Source of the DNA: Enterobacter dykesii
Lineage (GTDB): Bacteria > Pseudomonadota > Gammaproteobacteria > Enterobacterales > Enterobacteriaceae
DNA: 64,000 nucleotides
Assembly (NCBI RefSeq): GCF_008364625.2
Contig: NZ_CP126604.1
Coordinates: 3,162,001-3,226,000 of the forward strand
Reading direction: 5' to 3'
Position 1 is the first letter of the stretch. Every line of letters begins with the position of its first letter. Of this stretch, positions 50,058-59,404 are shown piece by piece. The position numbers and the translations under genes were made by a program. Below the pieces are notes generated by a model, which did not search any database, was not told the origin of the DNA, and saw only the letters and a list, made by a program, of their open reading frames with translations.

Positions 50058-52205
50058 TCAGCTTACGAGGACAGTTTCCCTTGCAGGCCAAAATGTCTGG
50101 CCGCGTTCCGCCATCTGCAATAATTCGTCACACGGCGTAAACCGGGGACCATATTGCGAAGCCAGACGTTGCAGGATTGCAACCACTTCACCCGCGCCGA
50201 GCGTATCCATGTAACGGAACGGGCCGCCAAGGAACGGCGGGAAACCAATACCAAATACCGCGCCGATGTCGCCATCGCGTGCACTCTTGATCACCTGCTC
50301 ATCAAAGCAGCGCGCCGCTTCATTGAGCATCATCATCACGCAGCGCTCAGCGCACTGAACGGCGGACAGTTTTCCCTGACCTGTGGTCGAAATGAGTCCA
50401 TATACCGAAGGGTCGACCTGTTTCCTGCTTTTACGCCCTTTCGCGCCGTAAAGATAGAAACCGCGTTCATTTTTTCTGCCTTTGCGATCGTCCTTCAAAA
50501 TCGCAGAAACAATGTTTGCAGGGGGGCTAAAACGATCGCCATATGCAGCTTCCAGCACTGGTATAATTTTAGTGCCGGTGTCTATTCCCACCTCATCCAA
50601 AAGTTGGATTGGGCCAACGGGGAAACCAAACTTTACCAGCGCCTCGTCGACGTGCTCAATCTTCTCCCCTTCCGACAGCAACCGCATGGCTTCATTAATG
50701 TAGGGCGCCAGAATGCGGTTGACGTAGAAGCCAGCTTTGTCCGCTACCACAATCGGGGTTTTGCCCTGTTTTTTCGCCAGCTTCACCACGGTGGCAACAG
50801 TTTGCGGATTGGTCGTCGCGTGCGGAATAACCTCCACCAGCGGCATTTTTTCTACCGGGCTAAAGAAGTGCAGTCCGATCACCTGCTCCGGACGCACGGC
50901 TTTCGCCGCGATATCGCCAATCGGTAATGACGACGTGTTAGAGGCAAAAATGGTGTGCGGGGCGCAATGTTGCTCAACGTCTGCCACCATCTGTTGTTTA
51001 AGCGCCAGATCTTCAAACACGGCTTCAATCACCAGATCGCGGTGCGCAAAACCGCTGTAATCCGTCGTACCGGAGATCATCGCCAGGGTTTTATCACGCT
51101 CGCTTGCCTTGATATGGCGGCGCTTGACCTTTAGATCAAGGTTCAGCCAGCTGTACTGCAGCGCGTGGTTGATCCCCTTAGGATTAATGTCTTTGATTCG
51201 TACAGGCAATTTGCCTTTGCTGGCGGTAACAAAAGCGATACCGCCGCCCATGAGTCCCCCACCCAGTACGCCAACGGCACGCAGCGGCGCAGGCTCAGCC
51301 TCGCTGCCCGGATCTTTTTTCACGTCCGTGCTGGCGAAGAAGATGCTGCGCAGCGCCTGCGACTGCGGCGTCATCGCCAGTTCGCCAAAGGCTTTGGCCT
51401 CCGCGGCATAACCGCTGCTGCTGCCCTGCGACAGCCCGGTTTCGATCACGTCCAGGATCCGCTTTGCCGCCGGGTAATTGCCTTTGGTTTTTTGTTCGGT
51501 CTTTTTGCCCACCATGTTGAACAGGAGGGTTCTTCCCAACGGGCCGGCAAGCACGCGCTCGCGAACCGGCAGAGGACGTTTTGCCTGACGCCCTTTCAAC
51601 GCAAGCTCAACGGCGGCCTCCAGCAAAATGGACTGCGGCACGACATCATCGACCAGACCGGCTTTCAGCGCCTGACGGGCACGCAGCTGTTTACCGGTTA
51701 AGATCATCTCCAGCGCCGTGCTGACACCCACCAGGCGCGGCAGCCGTTGCGTTCCGCCGGAGCCAGGCAGAAGTCCCAGCTGCACTTCCGGCAGGCCCAG
51801 AATCGTTTTCGCATCGTCGGTGCAAATCCGGCTGTGACAGGCCAGCGCCAGCTCAAGCCCACCGCCCAGACAGGCACCGTGGATCGCGGCAATGACCGGG
51901 ATCGGCAGACCGTTGATCTCCGCCATCACCTGCTGCCCCTGACGCGCCAGCTCTTCGGCTTCCAGGGCGCTTTGCGCCCGGGCGATCATGTTGATATCCG
52001 CGCCGGCGATAAAGTTATCCGGCTTGGCAGAGATAAATACCAGACCGCGAATCGCTTTATTGTCGCGGATCTGCTTTAGCATCGCGCGCACCTGAACACC
52101 AAATTCGGCCTTCAGGGTATTCATCTTTTCATCAGGCACATCAATAGTGATAACGGCCACGTTATCGAGGCGAACCGTCAGATTAAATGCAGATGGCATA
52201 TCCAT
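50058..52205 (-). CDS. fadJ: FadJ, fatty-acid oxidation complex alpha subunit (anaerobic type)
   Basis: Multifunctional enoyl-CoA hydratase / 3-hydroxyacyl-CoA dehydrogenase / epimerase that works with FadI, chiefly without oxygen. It has 715 residues. The crotonase domain (about 1-190) has [15 protein letters not shown] and the acidic [16 protein letters not shown]; the NAD-binding domain begins at [15 protein letters not shown] near 312; the dehydrogenase His-Glu pair is in [16 protein letters not shown]. The C-terminal domain reaches residue 700. Its first base is the last base of the fadI stop (TAATG type), so translation is coupled. Confidence 0.97.
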   Translation of the reverse strand: MDMPSAFNLTVRLDNVAVITIDVPDEKMNTLKAEFGVQVRAMLKQIRDNKAIRGLVFISAKPDNFIAGADINMIARAQSALEAEELARQGQQVMAEINGLPIPVIAAIHGACLGGGLELALACHSRICTDDAKTILGLPEVQLGLLPGSGGTQRLPRLVGVSTALEMILTGKQLRARQALKAGLVDDVVPQSILLEAAVELALKGRQAKRPLPVRERVLAGPLGRTLLFNMVGKKTEQKTKGNYPAAKRILDVIETGLSQGSSSGYAAEAKAFGELAMTPQSQALRSIFFASTDVKKDPGSEAEPAPLRAVGVLGGGLMGGGIAFVTASKGKLPVRIKDINPKGINHALQYSWLNLDLKVKRRHIKASERDKTLAMISGTTDYSGFAHRDLVIEAVFEDLALKQQMVADVEQHCAPHTIFASNTSSLPIGDIAAKAVRPEQVIGLHFFSPVEKMPLVEVIPHATTNPQTVATVVKLAKKQGKTPIVVADKAGFYVNRILAPYINEAMRLLSEGEKIEHVDEALVKFGFPVGPIQLLDEVGIDTGTKIIPVLEAAYGDRFSPPANIVSAILKDDRKGRKNERGFYLYGAKGRKSRKQVDPSVYGLISTTGQGKLSAVQCAERCVMMMLNEAARCFDEQVIKSARDGDIGAVFGIGFPPFLGGPFRYMDTLGAGEVVAILQRLASQYGPRFTPCDELLQMAERGQTFWPARETVLVS

Positions 52206-53515
52206 TATTCAGCCTCCAGAACCATTGCTGCGCCAAGGCCACCCGCCGCACAGGCGGTAACGAGGCCAAACCCGCCGCCACGGCGACGGAGTTCATGTAA
52301 TGTTTGCGTGATCATCCTCGCCCCTGTGGCGGCAAACGGATGACCGTAGGCGATAGAGCCGCCCAGCACGTTGAATTTACTCTGATCCACTTCGCCCGTG
52401 GCATGGGCGCGGCCCAGCACATCGCGCGCGAAACGCTCGCTTGCCAGCAGCTGGACGTTTGCCAGGGTTTGCGCGGCAAACGCTTCGTGCATATCAATCA
52501 GGGTTAAATCAGCCAGCGTCAGCCCCGCGCGCTCCAGCGCCAGCGGCGTGGACCACGCCGGACCTAACAGCATGTCCTGCCAGACATCAATAGCGGTGAA
52601 GGCATAGCTGCGTAGATAGCCCAGGGGAGTGATGCCCAGCTCCTTCGCGCGGGATTCGGTCATCAGGATCACGGCGGCGGCGCCATCCGTCAGCGGCGTG
52701 CTGTTCGCCGCCGTCACCGTGCCGTGTTTGCGGTCAAACGCCGGGCGCAGTTTGGCGTAATCCGCCAGCGTTGAGGTGCCGCGAATATTGTTATCTTCCG
52801 CAAGCGGTTCACGGTAGGGGGGGATATAGGCGGTCATGACCTCGTCGGCCAGCTTGCCTTCCGACCAGGCTTTTGCCGCAAGCTGATGCGAGCGATGCGC
52901 CAGGGCATCCTGCTGTTCACGCGTAATGCCGTACGTTTTTGCCATCTGCTCGGCGGTATCGCCCATGCGCAGGCCGGTGGAGTATTCCGCGACGGCAGGT
53001 GGTACAGGCATGAGGTCGCGCAGACGTAAACGCGAGAAGAGTTTGAGTTTCTGACTCGTCGTACGGGCTTTATTGGCATCCACCAGGATGCGCGCCAGCT
53101 TTTTACTGGCCCCAATCGGCAGCACCGAAGAGGAGTCCGCCCCACCCGCAATCCCGGCGCGAATCGTGCCCGCCATCAGGCTTTCAGCGACGTTAGCTAC
53201 GGCCTGGAAGCTGGTTGCGCAGGCGCGGCTGACGCTGTAGGCATCAGTATGCACGTTCATCCCGGTACCGAGGACGATTTCACGCGCAATATTGGGGGCT
53301 TCAGGCATCTGCACAACCTGACCAAATACCAGCTGTTCGATGACGTCAGGCGGAATTTCGCTGCGAGCCAGCATCTCCCCCACTACCATTTTTCCCAGGT
53401 CGACGGCCGGTATGCCATGAAACGCCGTTGCCTGACGCGCAAACGGCGTGCGCAACCCACTGACTATGGCAATGCGATCGCCCTGACGGGTAATAAGCGG
53501 TAATGCCTGACTCAT
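52205..53515 (-). CDS. fadI: FadI, 3-ketoacyl-CoA thiolase (anaerobic type)
   Basis: Thiolase that releases acetyl-CoA in the last step of each beta-oxidation round. It has 436 residues, as in E. coli. The nucleophilic cysteine is in [14 protein letters not shown] near residue 99; the catalytic histidine lies in [16 protein letters not shown] and the base cysteine in [12 protein letters not shown] near the end. It is the first gene of fadI-fadJ, with a FadR-like operator 34 bases upstream of its start. Confidence 0.97.
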   Translation of the reverse strand: MSQALPLITRQGDRIAIVSGLRTPFARQATAFHGIPAVDLGKMVVGEMLARSEIPPDVIEQLVFGQVVQMPEAPNIAREIVLGTGMNVHTDAYSVSRACATSFQAVANVAESLMAGTIRAGIAGGADSSSVLPIGASKKLARILVDANKARTTSQKLKLFSRLRLRDLMPVPPAVAEYSTGLRMGDTAEQMAKTYGITREQQDALAHRSHQLAAKAWSEGKLADEVMTAYIPPYREPLAEDNNIRGTSTLADYAKLRPAFDRKHGTVTAANSTPLTDGAAAVILMTESRAKELGITPLGYLRSYAFTAIDVWQDMLLGPAWSTPLALERAGLTLADLTLIDMHEAFAAQTLANVQLLASERFARDVLGRAHATGEVDQSKFNVLGGSIAYGHPFAATGARMITQTLHELRRRGGGFGLVTACAAGGLGAAMVLEAE

Positions 53516-53548
53516 AACACTCCCCTGTAAAAAATTTTCGCAAACATA

Positions 53549-53565
53549 AAGTGGTCTGACCTGAT
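53549..53565 (-). promoter_or_regulatory. FadR operator of fadIJ
   Basis: AAGTGGTCTGACCTGAT matches 14 of 17 positions of the FadR consensus, with the TGGTCNGACC core perfect. Its position just ahead of the fadI start fits repression of fadIJ by FadR in the absence of long-chain acyl-CoA. Confidence 0.85.
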
Positions 53566-53664
53566 AATAGTCTTAACCATTTTTTTACATTCAGCCAATC
53601 GGGGAAACGAAAAAGTGCGAGCTAAAACACAGAGAAGAAAAAGAAAATGCCCCAAGGAAAAAGC

Positions 53665-53693
53665 AAAACGGTAACCCATAGGTTACCGTTTTT
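53665..53693. terminator. Bidirectional-looking terminator downstream of yfcZ
   Basis: AAAACGGTAACC and its complement form a 12-base-pair perfect stem around CATA, with T-rich flanks on both strands. In the leftward direction it follows yfcZ and the repeat at 53704, ahead of the fadI promoter. Confidence 0.8.
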
Positions 53694-53703
53694 AGTATTT
53701 GCA

Positions 53704-53738
53704 CCCTCTCCCGTGGGAGAGGGCTGGGGTTGAGGGCA
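53704..53738. repeat. Dispersed palindrome, CCCTCTCCC family, inverted copy
   Basis: CCCTCTCCC-GT-GGGAGAGGG at 53704-53723 is followed by GGGGTTGAGGGC. This is the reverse orientation of the arrangement at 44023-44056. It follows the leftward yfcZ stop. Confidence 0.72.
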
Positions 53739-53752
53739 TCAGGCCACAGAGA

Positions 53753-54037
53753 TTAACGCAGGCCCAGCTGGAAAATCAGCGTTTCTGCTTCACAGGCGAA
53801 GACAAAGTCGATGTCCAGCTTCACTCCACCTTCCACTTCGGTAAAGGTAGACTTGATTTCACACGGATCGGATTCAACGTCACGCGCACGCTTGCTCAGC
53901 GCGGCCAGGGTCTCTTCCGCTTCGGCACGGTTGGTGAATACACGGCTGTAAGAGGCGGTGCAATCGGTGTTGTCCATGATGGTCCCAACATCCATACAGC
54001 AGCAAACCGGGGTTTCATCAGCACTGCATTTACTCAT
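53753..54037 (-). CDS. yfcZ: YfcZ/YiiS family protein
   Basis: Small conserved protein of unknown function (YfcZ/YiiS family), 94 residues as in E. coli. It is cysteine-rich at the N-terminus (C4, and C12, C13, C14 in TPVCCCMDVG), with further cysteines near 26, 60 and 84. No membrane span or signal peptide is visible. Divergent from fadL; it has its own downstream repeat and terminator. Its conserved position between fadI and fadL does not reveal a role. Confidence 0.92.
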   Translation of the reverse strand: MSKCSADETPVCCCMDVGTIMDNTDCTASYSRVFTNRAEAEETLAALSKRARDVESDPCEIKSTFTEVEGGVKLDIDFVFACEAETLIFQLGLR

Positions 54038-54409
54038 AGCTCAATTTCCTCTGTATTCGCGCAGCGCGCGAGATAAACACGATGCTGCTATTTTACGCCC
54101 CGGAGCGGGCGCTCTCCAGCCGTTAATGGCGTAAAAGCGGATAAGTGACCAATATCACACTAAAAAATGATCTAAAACAAAAACCACCCTTTTGGGTGAG
54201 TATTGATGGTCACAATTTTGCCAACCAGATCTCGTTTCACGAAACATGTTTGAAAATATTAATAAACAAACTTGCAACATTCCGGCTGGTCAGACCTATA
54301 CTCTGGCCACTGGTCTGATTTGTCTGTCATACCTCAGACCCTACACTTCGCGCTCCTGTTACGGTATGTAACAATTATTGAATAAAAATAACTCAATGAG
54401 GTTATGGTC
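54038..54409. promoter_or_regulatory. fadL upstream region with two FadR sites and a CRP-like site
   Basis: The 372-base gap holds two FadR-like operators: 54284-54300 (CTGGTCAGACC core) and 54308-54324 (CTGGTCTGA core with a degenerate right arm). This pairing matches E. coli fadL. A CRP-like site, AGTGA-N6-TCACA, is at 54144-54159, roughly 180 bases upstream of the likely start site or nearer the yfcZ promoter. The remainder is AT-rich with no gene. Confidence 0.75.
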
Positions 54410-55732
54410 ATGAGCCAGAAAACCCTGTTCAACAAGACTGCGCTGGCAGTCGCAGTGGCACTCGTCTCCACTTCCGCCTGGTCAGCGGGCTTTCAGTTAA
54501 ACGAATTTTCTTCCTCTGGCCTTGGCCGTGCGTATTCCGGGGAAGGCGCTATTGCTGATGATGCGGGTAACGCGAGTCGTAACCCTGCGTTGATCATGAT
54601 GTTCGATCGTCCGACCTTCTCTGCCGGTGCAATTTTTGTCGATCCAGGTGTTGATATCTCGGGCCGTTCTCCGACAGGTGCCGATCTGAAATCGGATAAC
54701 ATTGCCCCAACGGCATGGGTTCCAAACATGCACTTCGTGGCGCCGATTAATGACCAGTTCGGCTGGGGCGCATCCGTGACCTCTAACTACGGTTTAGCAA
54801 CCGAGTTCAATAACGACTATGCAGCTGGGGCGTTTGGCGGTAAAACCGACCTGGAAACCCTGAACCTGAACCTGAGCGGTGCTTACCGTCTGGATAATCA
54901 CTGGAGTTTCGGCGTTGGCTTTGACGCTGTGTATGCTAAAGCGAAGATCGAACGTTACGCGGGCGACCTGGGCAAAGTCGTCGCTGGCTCAGGCGCACTA
55001 CCACCAGCCCTGGCACAGCGTGTGGCTGGTATCCCAGCGGATACTCAGATCGCTTATCTGAAGGGCGATGAGTGGGGCTTTGGCTGGAACGCCGGTATCC
55101 TTTATGAACTCGATAAAAACAACCGTTACGGCTTAACCTACCGTTCCGAAGTAAAAATCGACTTTGATGGAGATTACAAAAGCAGCCTCCCTTCTGCCTA
55201 TAACCAGATCCTCGGCAACTTCGGTCTGCCGATGGGCACCAATGGCCAAACCACTGGCGGCTCTCTGAGCCTGCACTTACCAGAAATGTGGGAATTGTCA
55301 GGTTATAACAAAGTGGCGCCACAGTGGGCAGTTCACTATAGCCTGACCTACACCAGTTGGAGCCAGTTCCAGGAGCTGAAGGCGACCAATAGCAACGGCG
55401 ACACGCTCTTCTACAAAGATGAGAGCTTCCGTGATGCTTACCGCATCGCACTGGGGACCACCTACTATATGGATGACAACTGGACATTCCGTACCGGTAT
55501 TGCCTTCGATGATAGTCCGGTACCAGCAGACAAACGCTCTATCTCAATTCCGGATCAGGACCGCTTCTGGCTGAGCGCAGGTGCGACCTATGCATTCAAT
55601 AAAGATGCATCTATTGATGCAGGCATCTCTTATATGCACGGTCAAAAAGTTAACTTCAAGGAAGGTCCGTATGAGTTCTCTTCCGAAGGTAAAGCCTGGC
55701 TGTACGGCATGAACTTCAACTACGCGTTCTAA
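54410..55732 (+). CDS. fadL: FadL, long-chain fatty-acid outer-membrane transporter
   Basis: Fourteen-strand beta-barrel that moves long-chain fatty acids across the outer membrane and serves as a phage T2 receptor in E. coli. It has 440 residues from ATG 54410; an ATG two codons earlier (54404) lies too close to GAGG. The signal peptide ends at [12 protein letters not shown] (about 25), leaving the hatch N-terminus AGFQLNE. The NPA fold follows in [10 protein letters not shown]. It is six residues shorter than the E. coli protein, with different sequence in two surface loops (about 185-205 and 260-285). It ends F, typical of barrels. Confidence 0.97.
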   Translation: MSQKTLFNKTALAVAVALVSTSAWSAGFQLNEFSSSGLGRAYSGEGAIADDAGNASRNPALIMMFDRPTFSAGAIFVDPGVDISGRSPTGADLKSDNIAPTAWVPNMHFVAPINDQFGWGASVTSNYGLATEFNNDYAAGAFGGKTDLETLNLNLSGAYRLDNHWSFGVGFDAVYAKAKIERYAGDLGKVVAGSGALPPALAQRVAGIPADTQIAYLKGDEWGFGWNAGILYELDKNNRYGLTYRSEVKIDFDGDYKSSLPSAYNQILGNFGLPMGTNGQTTGGSLSLHLPEMWELSGYNKVAPQWAVHYSLTYTSWSQFQELKATNSNGDTLFYKDESFRDAYRIALGTTYYMDDNWTFRTGIAFDDSPVPADKRSISIPDQDRFWLSAGATYAFNKDASIDAGISYMHGQKVNFKEGPYEFSSEGKAWLYGMNFNYAF

Positions 55733-55745
55733 TTGGATTAGAATC

Positions 55746-55775
55746 AAAAAAGGTGAGCATTGCTCACCTTTTTTA
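55746..55775. terminator. Bidirectional terminator, fadL / mlaA
   Basis: GGTGAGC and GCTCACC with an ATT loop, flanked by six A and six T residues, form a strong symmetric terminator between the convergent fadL and mlaA stops. Confidence 0.93.
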
Positions 55776-55776
55776 T

Positions 55777-56529
55777 TTACTCCGAATCGATATCTTTTAG
55801 TTCGTTTTCGATCGCCTTCGCGTTTGGATTCTCTTCCGGCTTCAGCTTGCCGCCGTTGGCAATAAAGTCATGATTCTGGAAGTACGCTTCACGCACCATA
55901 ATATACGGGTCAGAAGACTGGCGCAGCAGACCATCAGAGTCGAGCAGTTGCGCGCGGGTTTCAATCCCTTCCACCGTCCATTTACCCACCGACAGCGGCC
56001 AGGTCAGCCACGACAGAACCGGATACAGCGTATCGACCATATCGCCGCCATCATCACGCACGGTGAAGCTGCCATAGAACGGCAGATGAACGTAAGGACC
56101 GTAACCGACACCATAATGCCCCAGCGTACTACCGAAACGGTGCGGCTGTTCACGCTGCAGTTTCGGGTTAGCCATACCTGCTACATCAATAAAGCCGCCC
56201 ATACCCAAAATGGAGTTCAGGAAGAAGCGGGTAAAGTGGACCATCCCCTGATACGGGTCGCCCTGCAGGAAGTAGTTCACCATTACCGCAGGCTCTTCGA
56301 GGTTGCTGGTAAAGTTACTTAACCCGTTACGCGCAGGTTGTGGAACATAATCGCGCCATGCTACTGCTACCGGACGAACCACATACGGGTCCAGTACGTT
56401 GTAATTGAAGCTATACATTGAGCGGTTAAATCCTTCGAGAGGATCGGAGCGTCCCGTTTGCTCACCGGAGCTGGCGCAGCCCACAAGCATCGTCGCGCCA
56501 AGCGCAAGCGCCGACAGCCGAAGTTTCAT
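55777..56529 (-). CDS. mlaA: MlaA (VacJ), outer-membrane lipoprotein of lipid-asymmetry system
   Basis: Outer-membrane component of the Mla pathway; it draws phospholipids from the outer leaflet and passes them to MlaC. It has 250 residues. The lipoprotein signal ends at the lipobox LVGC (Cys18), with serines at +2/+3 directing it to the outer membrane. The body is MlaA-type: GFNRSMYSFNYNVLDPY near 35 and the ring-helix region GGFIDVAGMA near 116, then GVGYGPYVHLPF. Two inverted repeats lie upstream of its start. Confidence 0.96.
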   Translation of the reverse strand: MKLRLSALALGATMLVGCASSGEQTGRSDPLEGFNRSMYSFNYNVLDPYVVRPVAVAWRDYVPQPARNGLSNFTSNLEEPAVMVNYFLQGDPYQGMVHFTRFFLNSILGMGGFIDVAGMANPKLQREQPHRFGSTLGHYGVGYGPYVHLPFYGSFTVRDDGGDMVDTLYPVLSWLTWPLSVGKWTVEGIETRAQLLDSDGLLRQSSDPYIMVREAYFQNHDFIANGGKLKPEENPNAKAIENELKDIDSE

Positions 56530-56843
56530 AAATATCTCCCTGTTCAGTATGGCTATCGTTGATTGCCATCCGTAACGGAGCCGTTAATGCTCCGTCTGTA
56601 AACGTGCAAGCGATTGTAACAGCACGTTTACCGATGTCTATGAGCACAATTACGGGCAGTAACCACCGTGACTCTGATCTCAGCATAGCCTGGCTTTTGG
56701 AATTCGTTTCGCTGGCAATTTTATAATGTCTTTGAAAGAGATGTATCACCTTTGTTGTCATTGCTGACAATTTAAGAGCATCCCCACAGGCATCCCGATA
56801 AAAGCCGCTACGCTTAACAGAAAGACAACCTCCGGGAGCAGAT
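56530..56843. promoter_or_regulatory. mlaA/yfdC divergent region with two inverted repeats
   Basis: The 314-base gap separates divergent mlaA and yfdC. Two perfect inverted repeats are present: ACGGAGC/GCTCCGT (56575-56595) and GTAAACGTGC/GCACGTTTAC (56598-56631). They are adjacent, close to the mlaA start, and could form leader stems or bind a regulator. No promoter was recognised with confidence, and there is no small gene. Confidence 0.45.
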
Positions 56844-57773
56844 ATGAAAGATGTAGGCGAAGAAAAAATTGGCGAGAACACTGAGGATCTTGAAATTGAA
56901 AGCGAGGAGAAAGCGCGCGGCGAGAAGATAGAAATTGATGAAGATCGCCTCCCCTCCCGCGCAATGGCCATCCACGAGCATATACGCCAGGATGGTGAAA
57001 AAGAGATGGAGCGCGACGCGATGGCCCTCTTCTGGTCAGCCATCGCGGCCGGGCTCTCAATGGGGGCATCTCTGCTTGCGAAAGGGATATTTCATGTGCA
57101 GCTGGAAGGCGTACCCGGTGGATTTTTACTGGAAAATCTCGGCTATACCTTCGGCTTTATTATTGTCATCATGGCCCGCCAGCAGCTGTTTACCGAAAAC
57201 ACGGTGACCGCCGTTCTGCCGGTGATGCAAAACCCCACACTCGGTAATTTCGGTTTATTGATGCGGCTCTGGAGCGTGGTCCTGCTGGGTAATATTATCG
57301 GCACGGGCATCGCGGCATGGGCGTTTGAATATATGCCGATCTTTGATGAACCCACCCGGGATGCGTTTGTGAAAATCGGCATGGACGTAATGAAAAACAC
57401 GCCGGTTGAGATGTTCTCAAACGCCATCATCTCTGGCTGGATTATCGCCACGATGGTCTGGATGTTTCCTTCAGCGGGAAGCGCAAAAATTGTGGTGATC
57501 ATATTGATGACCTGGCTGATTGCGCTGGCGGACACCACGCATATAGTGGTCGGTACTGTTGAAATCCTCTATCTGGTCTTTAACGGTACGCTTCACTGGA
57601 GCGATTTTTTCTGGCCGTTTGCCCTTCCGACGCTGGCGGGAAACATTTGCGGCGGAACGTTTATCTTCGCGCTGTTAAGCCATGCCCAAATTCGTAACGA
57701 CATGTCGAACAAACGCAAAGCTGAGCTTAAGGCACGGGAAAATGATGATAAATCGACAAAAAAATCGACCTGA
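56844..57773 (+). CDS. yfdC: YfdC, formate/nitrite transporter-family protein
   Basis: Inner-membrane protein of the formate-nitrite transporter (FNT) family, substrate unknown. It has 309 residues against 310 in E. coli. A charged N-terminal tail (about 1-50) precedes six spans. The FNT signature appears as GFIIVIMARQQLFTENTVTAVLP near residue 100; the second half has the GNICGGTFIFALL motif near 265. The start ATG is preceded by GGGAGCAG. It is followed by the argW promoter. Confidence 0.94.
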   Translation: MKDVGEEKIGENTEDLEIESEEKARGEKIEIDEDRLPSRAMAIHEHIRQDGEKEMERDAMALFWSAIAAGLSMGASLLAKGIFHVQLEGVPGGFLLENLGYTFGFIIVIMARQQLFTENTVTAVLPVMQNPTLGNFGLLMRLWSVVLLGNIIGTGIAAWAFEYMPIFDEPTRDAFVKIGMDVMKNTPVEMFSNAIISGWIIATMVWMFPSAGSAKIVVIILMTWLIALADTTHIVVGTVEILYLVFNGTLHWSDFFWPFALPTLAGNICGGTFIFALLSHAQIRNDMSNKRKAELKARENDDKSTKKST

Positions 57774-57808
57774 ATGGTGACTCTTTGAGCAGTCAGGCGG
57801 CGATGCGC

Positions 57809-57837
57809 TTAACGCAAAGTGTAAATAAGGCTATACT
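57809..57837 (+). promoter_or_regulatory. argW promoter
   Basis: TTAACG at 57809-57814 and TATACT at 57832-57837 are 17 bases apart, ending 11 bases before the tRNA. This is a good sigma-70 promoter at the right distance. Confidence 0.7.
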
Positions 57838-57848
57838 CGTGCCGCCTC

Positions 57849-57920
57849 GTCCCCTTAGTTAAATGGATATAACGAGCCCCTCCTAAGGGCTAGTTGCAGG
57901 TTCGATTCCTGCAGGGGACA
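57849..57920 (+). tRNA. argW: tRNA-Arg, anticodon CCU
   Basis: The cloverleaf is complete. The acceptor stem GTCCCCT (57849-57855) pairs with AGGGGAC (57913-57919). The anticodon stem AGCCC/GGGCT holds a loop with CCT at 57882-57884, which reads AGG. The T-arm GCAGG-TTCGATT-CCTGC occupies 57896-57912, and the discriminator is A57920. It matches E. coli argW closely. No CCA is encoded: CTT follows at once, so nucleotidyltransferase must add CCA. E. coli argW is a known prophage attachment site, and here a foreign-looking T6SS locus begins 49 bases downstream. Confidence 0.95.
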
Positions 57921-57969
57921 CTTTACCCTCGCGCTTTTTTCAGCACATTCGTCTGTCCAACGCCAGAAT

Positions 57970-59301
57970 TCACTGAGCAGAAGAATCCTGTTTTATTTGA
58001 GCGTAACGCGTTGCCAGCTGTTTAAGACGTAACTCCAGTTGAGTCTTTTCAGCTTCAGGAAGCGCATGTCCTGCTGGATGCTGTGACAGACGCCTGAGCT
58101 GTTCTTCAGCCGGTATCGTTTGGTTAAAGGACTGTATAGTCGAAAAAACCACCGATTTAAGCTCACTTACCGTGATGTATTTTCCTTTTTGCTCGTCCAG
58201 ACTACTCAGCCGGTGACTCAGTTGCTGAAGCGTCATCATTCCCTGATACCAGCTATTCATGGCGTCGACAGGCAACGCAGCCGCGTTAAATTTTTGCTGC
58301 CACTGCATTGTGAGCGATTTCGCCTCCTCCGGCCGCAATGTCTGGAGCTGTTCTAACAGCTGAAGGCTGTAGGAAATATTCCAGTCAGGAGGCAGTTTAT
58401 CCAGGCGGGCAAGCTGCTGCTGCGTGTCTGTGATAAAGGTGGACGATAAAGTGCCTCGCAGTGTTAACGCGTTTTGCTGCACGGGCGTGAGCACTTCAGG
58501 TAACGGAGCCAGAGAGGCAAAAGCCTGAGTCGCCAGGGGGTCGGGTCTGGACAAAGAAATCCATCCCCAAGCCACAGCGATACAAACCACCAGCGTAGAA
58601 CACATCCCGGCAAAAAAGGGCTTCCACTGTCTGACTGGCACGGGGGCTGTCGTGCGATCCTCTCCATTCGGCTGATTTTCCTGATGCACAACATATACCC
58701 ATCTCACCTCTTCGATCGGTTCGGCTTTATCCAGAGGCGATTCGCTATCGTGCTTCATGTTCACATTCAAATCTGATGCGTCATTACTGCTTTCCAGCCG
58801 TTCAGCATTTGAACGTATCAACGTTCGTAACGTGTCGAGCTGGCTAAGGTGTTTGAGTTCCAGGCGCTGGAGCACCGCGCTCAGGCTGGTAAGTAACGCT
58901 TCTGCACGATAAAGCTCACTAAGATGACTGCTGTTGAATGGAAGCATACGCATGCGCTGCTGCAGGCGCTGGCTAAGGCCGCTAAGGATTTCCATACGAG
59001 CGTGTTGTGTCTTCGGCCATAAGGTGTGCCACTGGCGGCTAATCAGGGCCTCCAGAATCGCAAGCCCTTCATTCAGGCCAGCTAATCCAGACAGGTGAGT
59101 ACGGGCAAAGGTGTACCATGCTGCTGTCTGCAACTCCACACCGTTCTGTTCAAACATTGAGAGACAGAGTCTTTGAACATATTGCCAGTTCACATCAGGG
59201 CGAGCAGGATGCGTCAGCTTGCTGAGTTCATCGCGGAGAGCGGCATAATCTGGCAGCGTACGCGGGTCGCCGCCGGTTTTTAACGTTATATGTTTGGTCA
59301 T
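57970..59301 (-). CDS. VasL/TssA-like protein with ImpA N-terminal domain
   Basis: Type VI secretion protein of 443 residues in the VasL branch of the TssA/TagA group, which cap or anchor the distal end of the contractile sheath. The ImpA-type N-terminal domain covers about residues 10-125 (GGDPRTLPDYAALRDELSKL, then WHTLWPKT). A single membrane span lies near 232-252 (FFAGMCSTLVVCIAVAWGW), and the C-terminal 190 residues form the VasL homology region, glutamine-rich and helical. It is the last gene of the leftward T6SS set in the window, 103 bases behind the preceding gene. Confidence 0.85.
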   Translation of the reverse strand: MTKHITLKTGGDPRTLPDYAALRDELSKLTHPARPDVNWQYVQRLCLSMFEQNGVELQTAAWYTFARTHLSGLAGLNEGLAILEALISRQWHTLWPKTQHARMEILSGLSQRLQQRMRMLPFNSSHLSELYRAEALLTSLSAVLQRLELKHLSQLDTLRTLIRSNAERLESSNDASDLNVNMKHDSESPLDKAEPIEEVRWVYVVHQENQPNGEDRTTAPVPVRQWKPFFAGMCSTLVVCIAVAWGWISLSRPDPLATQAFASLAPLPEVLTPVQQNALTLRGTLSSTFITDTQQQLARLDKLPPDWNISYSLQLLEQLQTLRPEEAKSLTMQWQQKFNAAALPVDAMNSWYQGMMTLQQLSHRLSSLDEQKGKYITVSELKSVVFSTIQSFNQTIPAEEQLRRLSQHPAGHALPEAEKTQLELRLKQLATRYAQIKQDSSAQ

Positions 59302-59404
59302 TCTGCAGGGCCTGCATATCCGTGTCGGTTAATATCGTCAGTTGATGTGTAAGACAGTTTTGCGTGTAGAAACGCAATGACTAATAAAGAAATGAATGTT
59401 ATTG

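Noticed and set aside
57921..57969. Prophage or integrase gene at the tRNA-Arg 3' end
   Set aside because: Only 49 bases separate the tRNA from the VasL-like gene; there is no integrase and no repeat of the tRNA end in the window.
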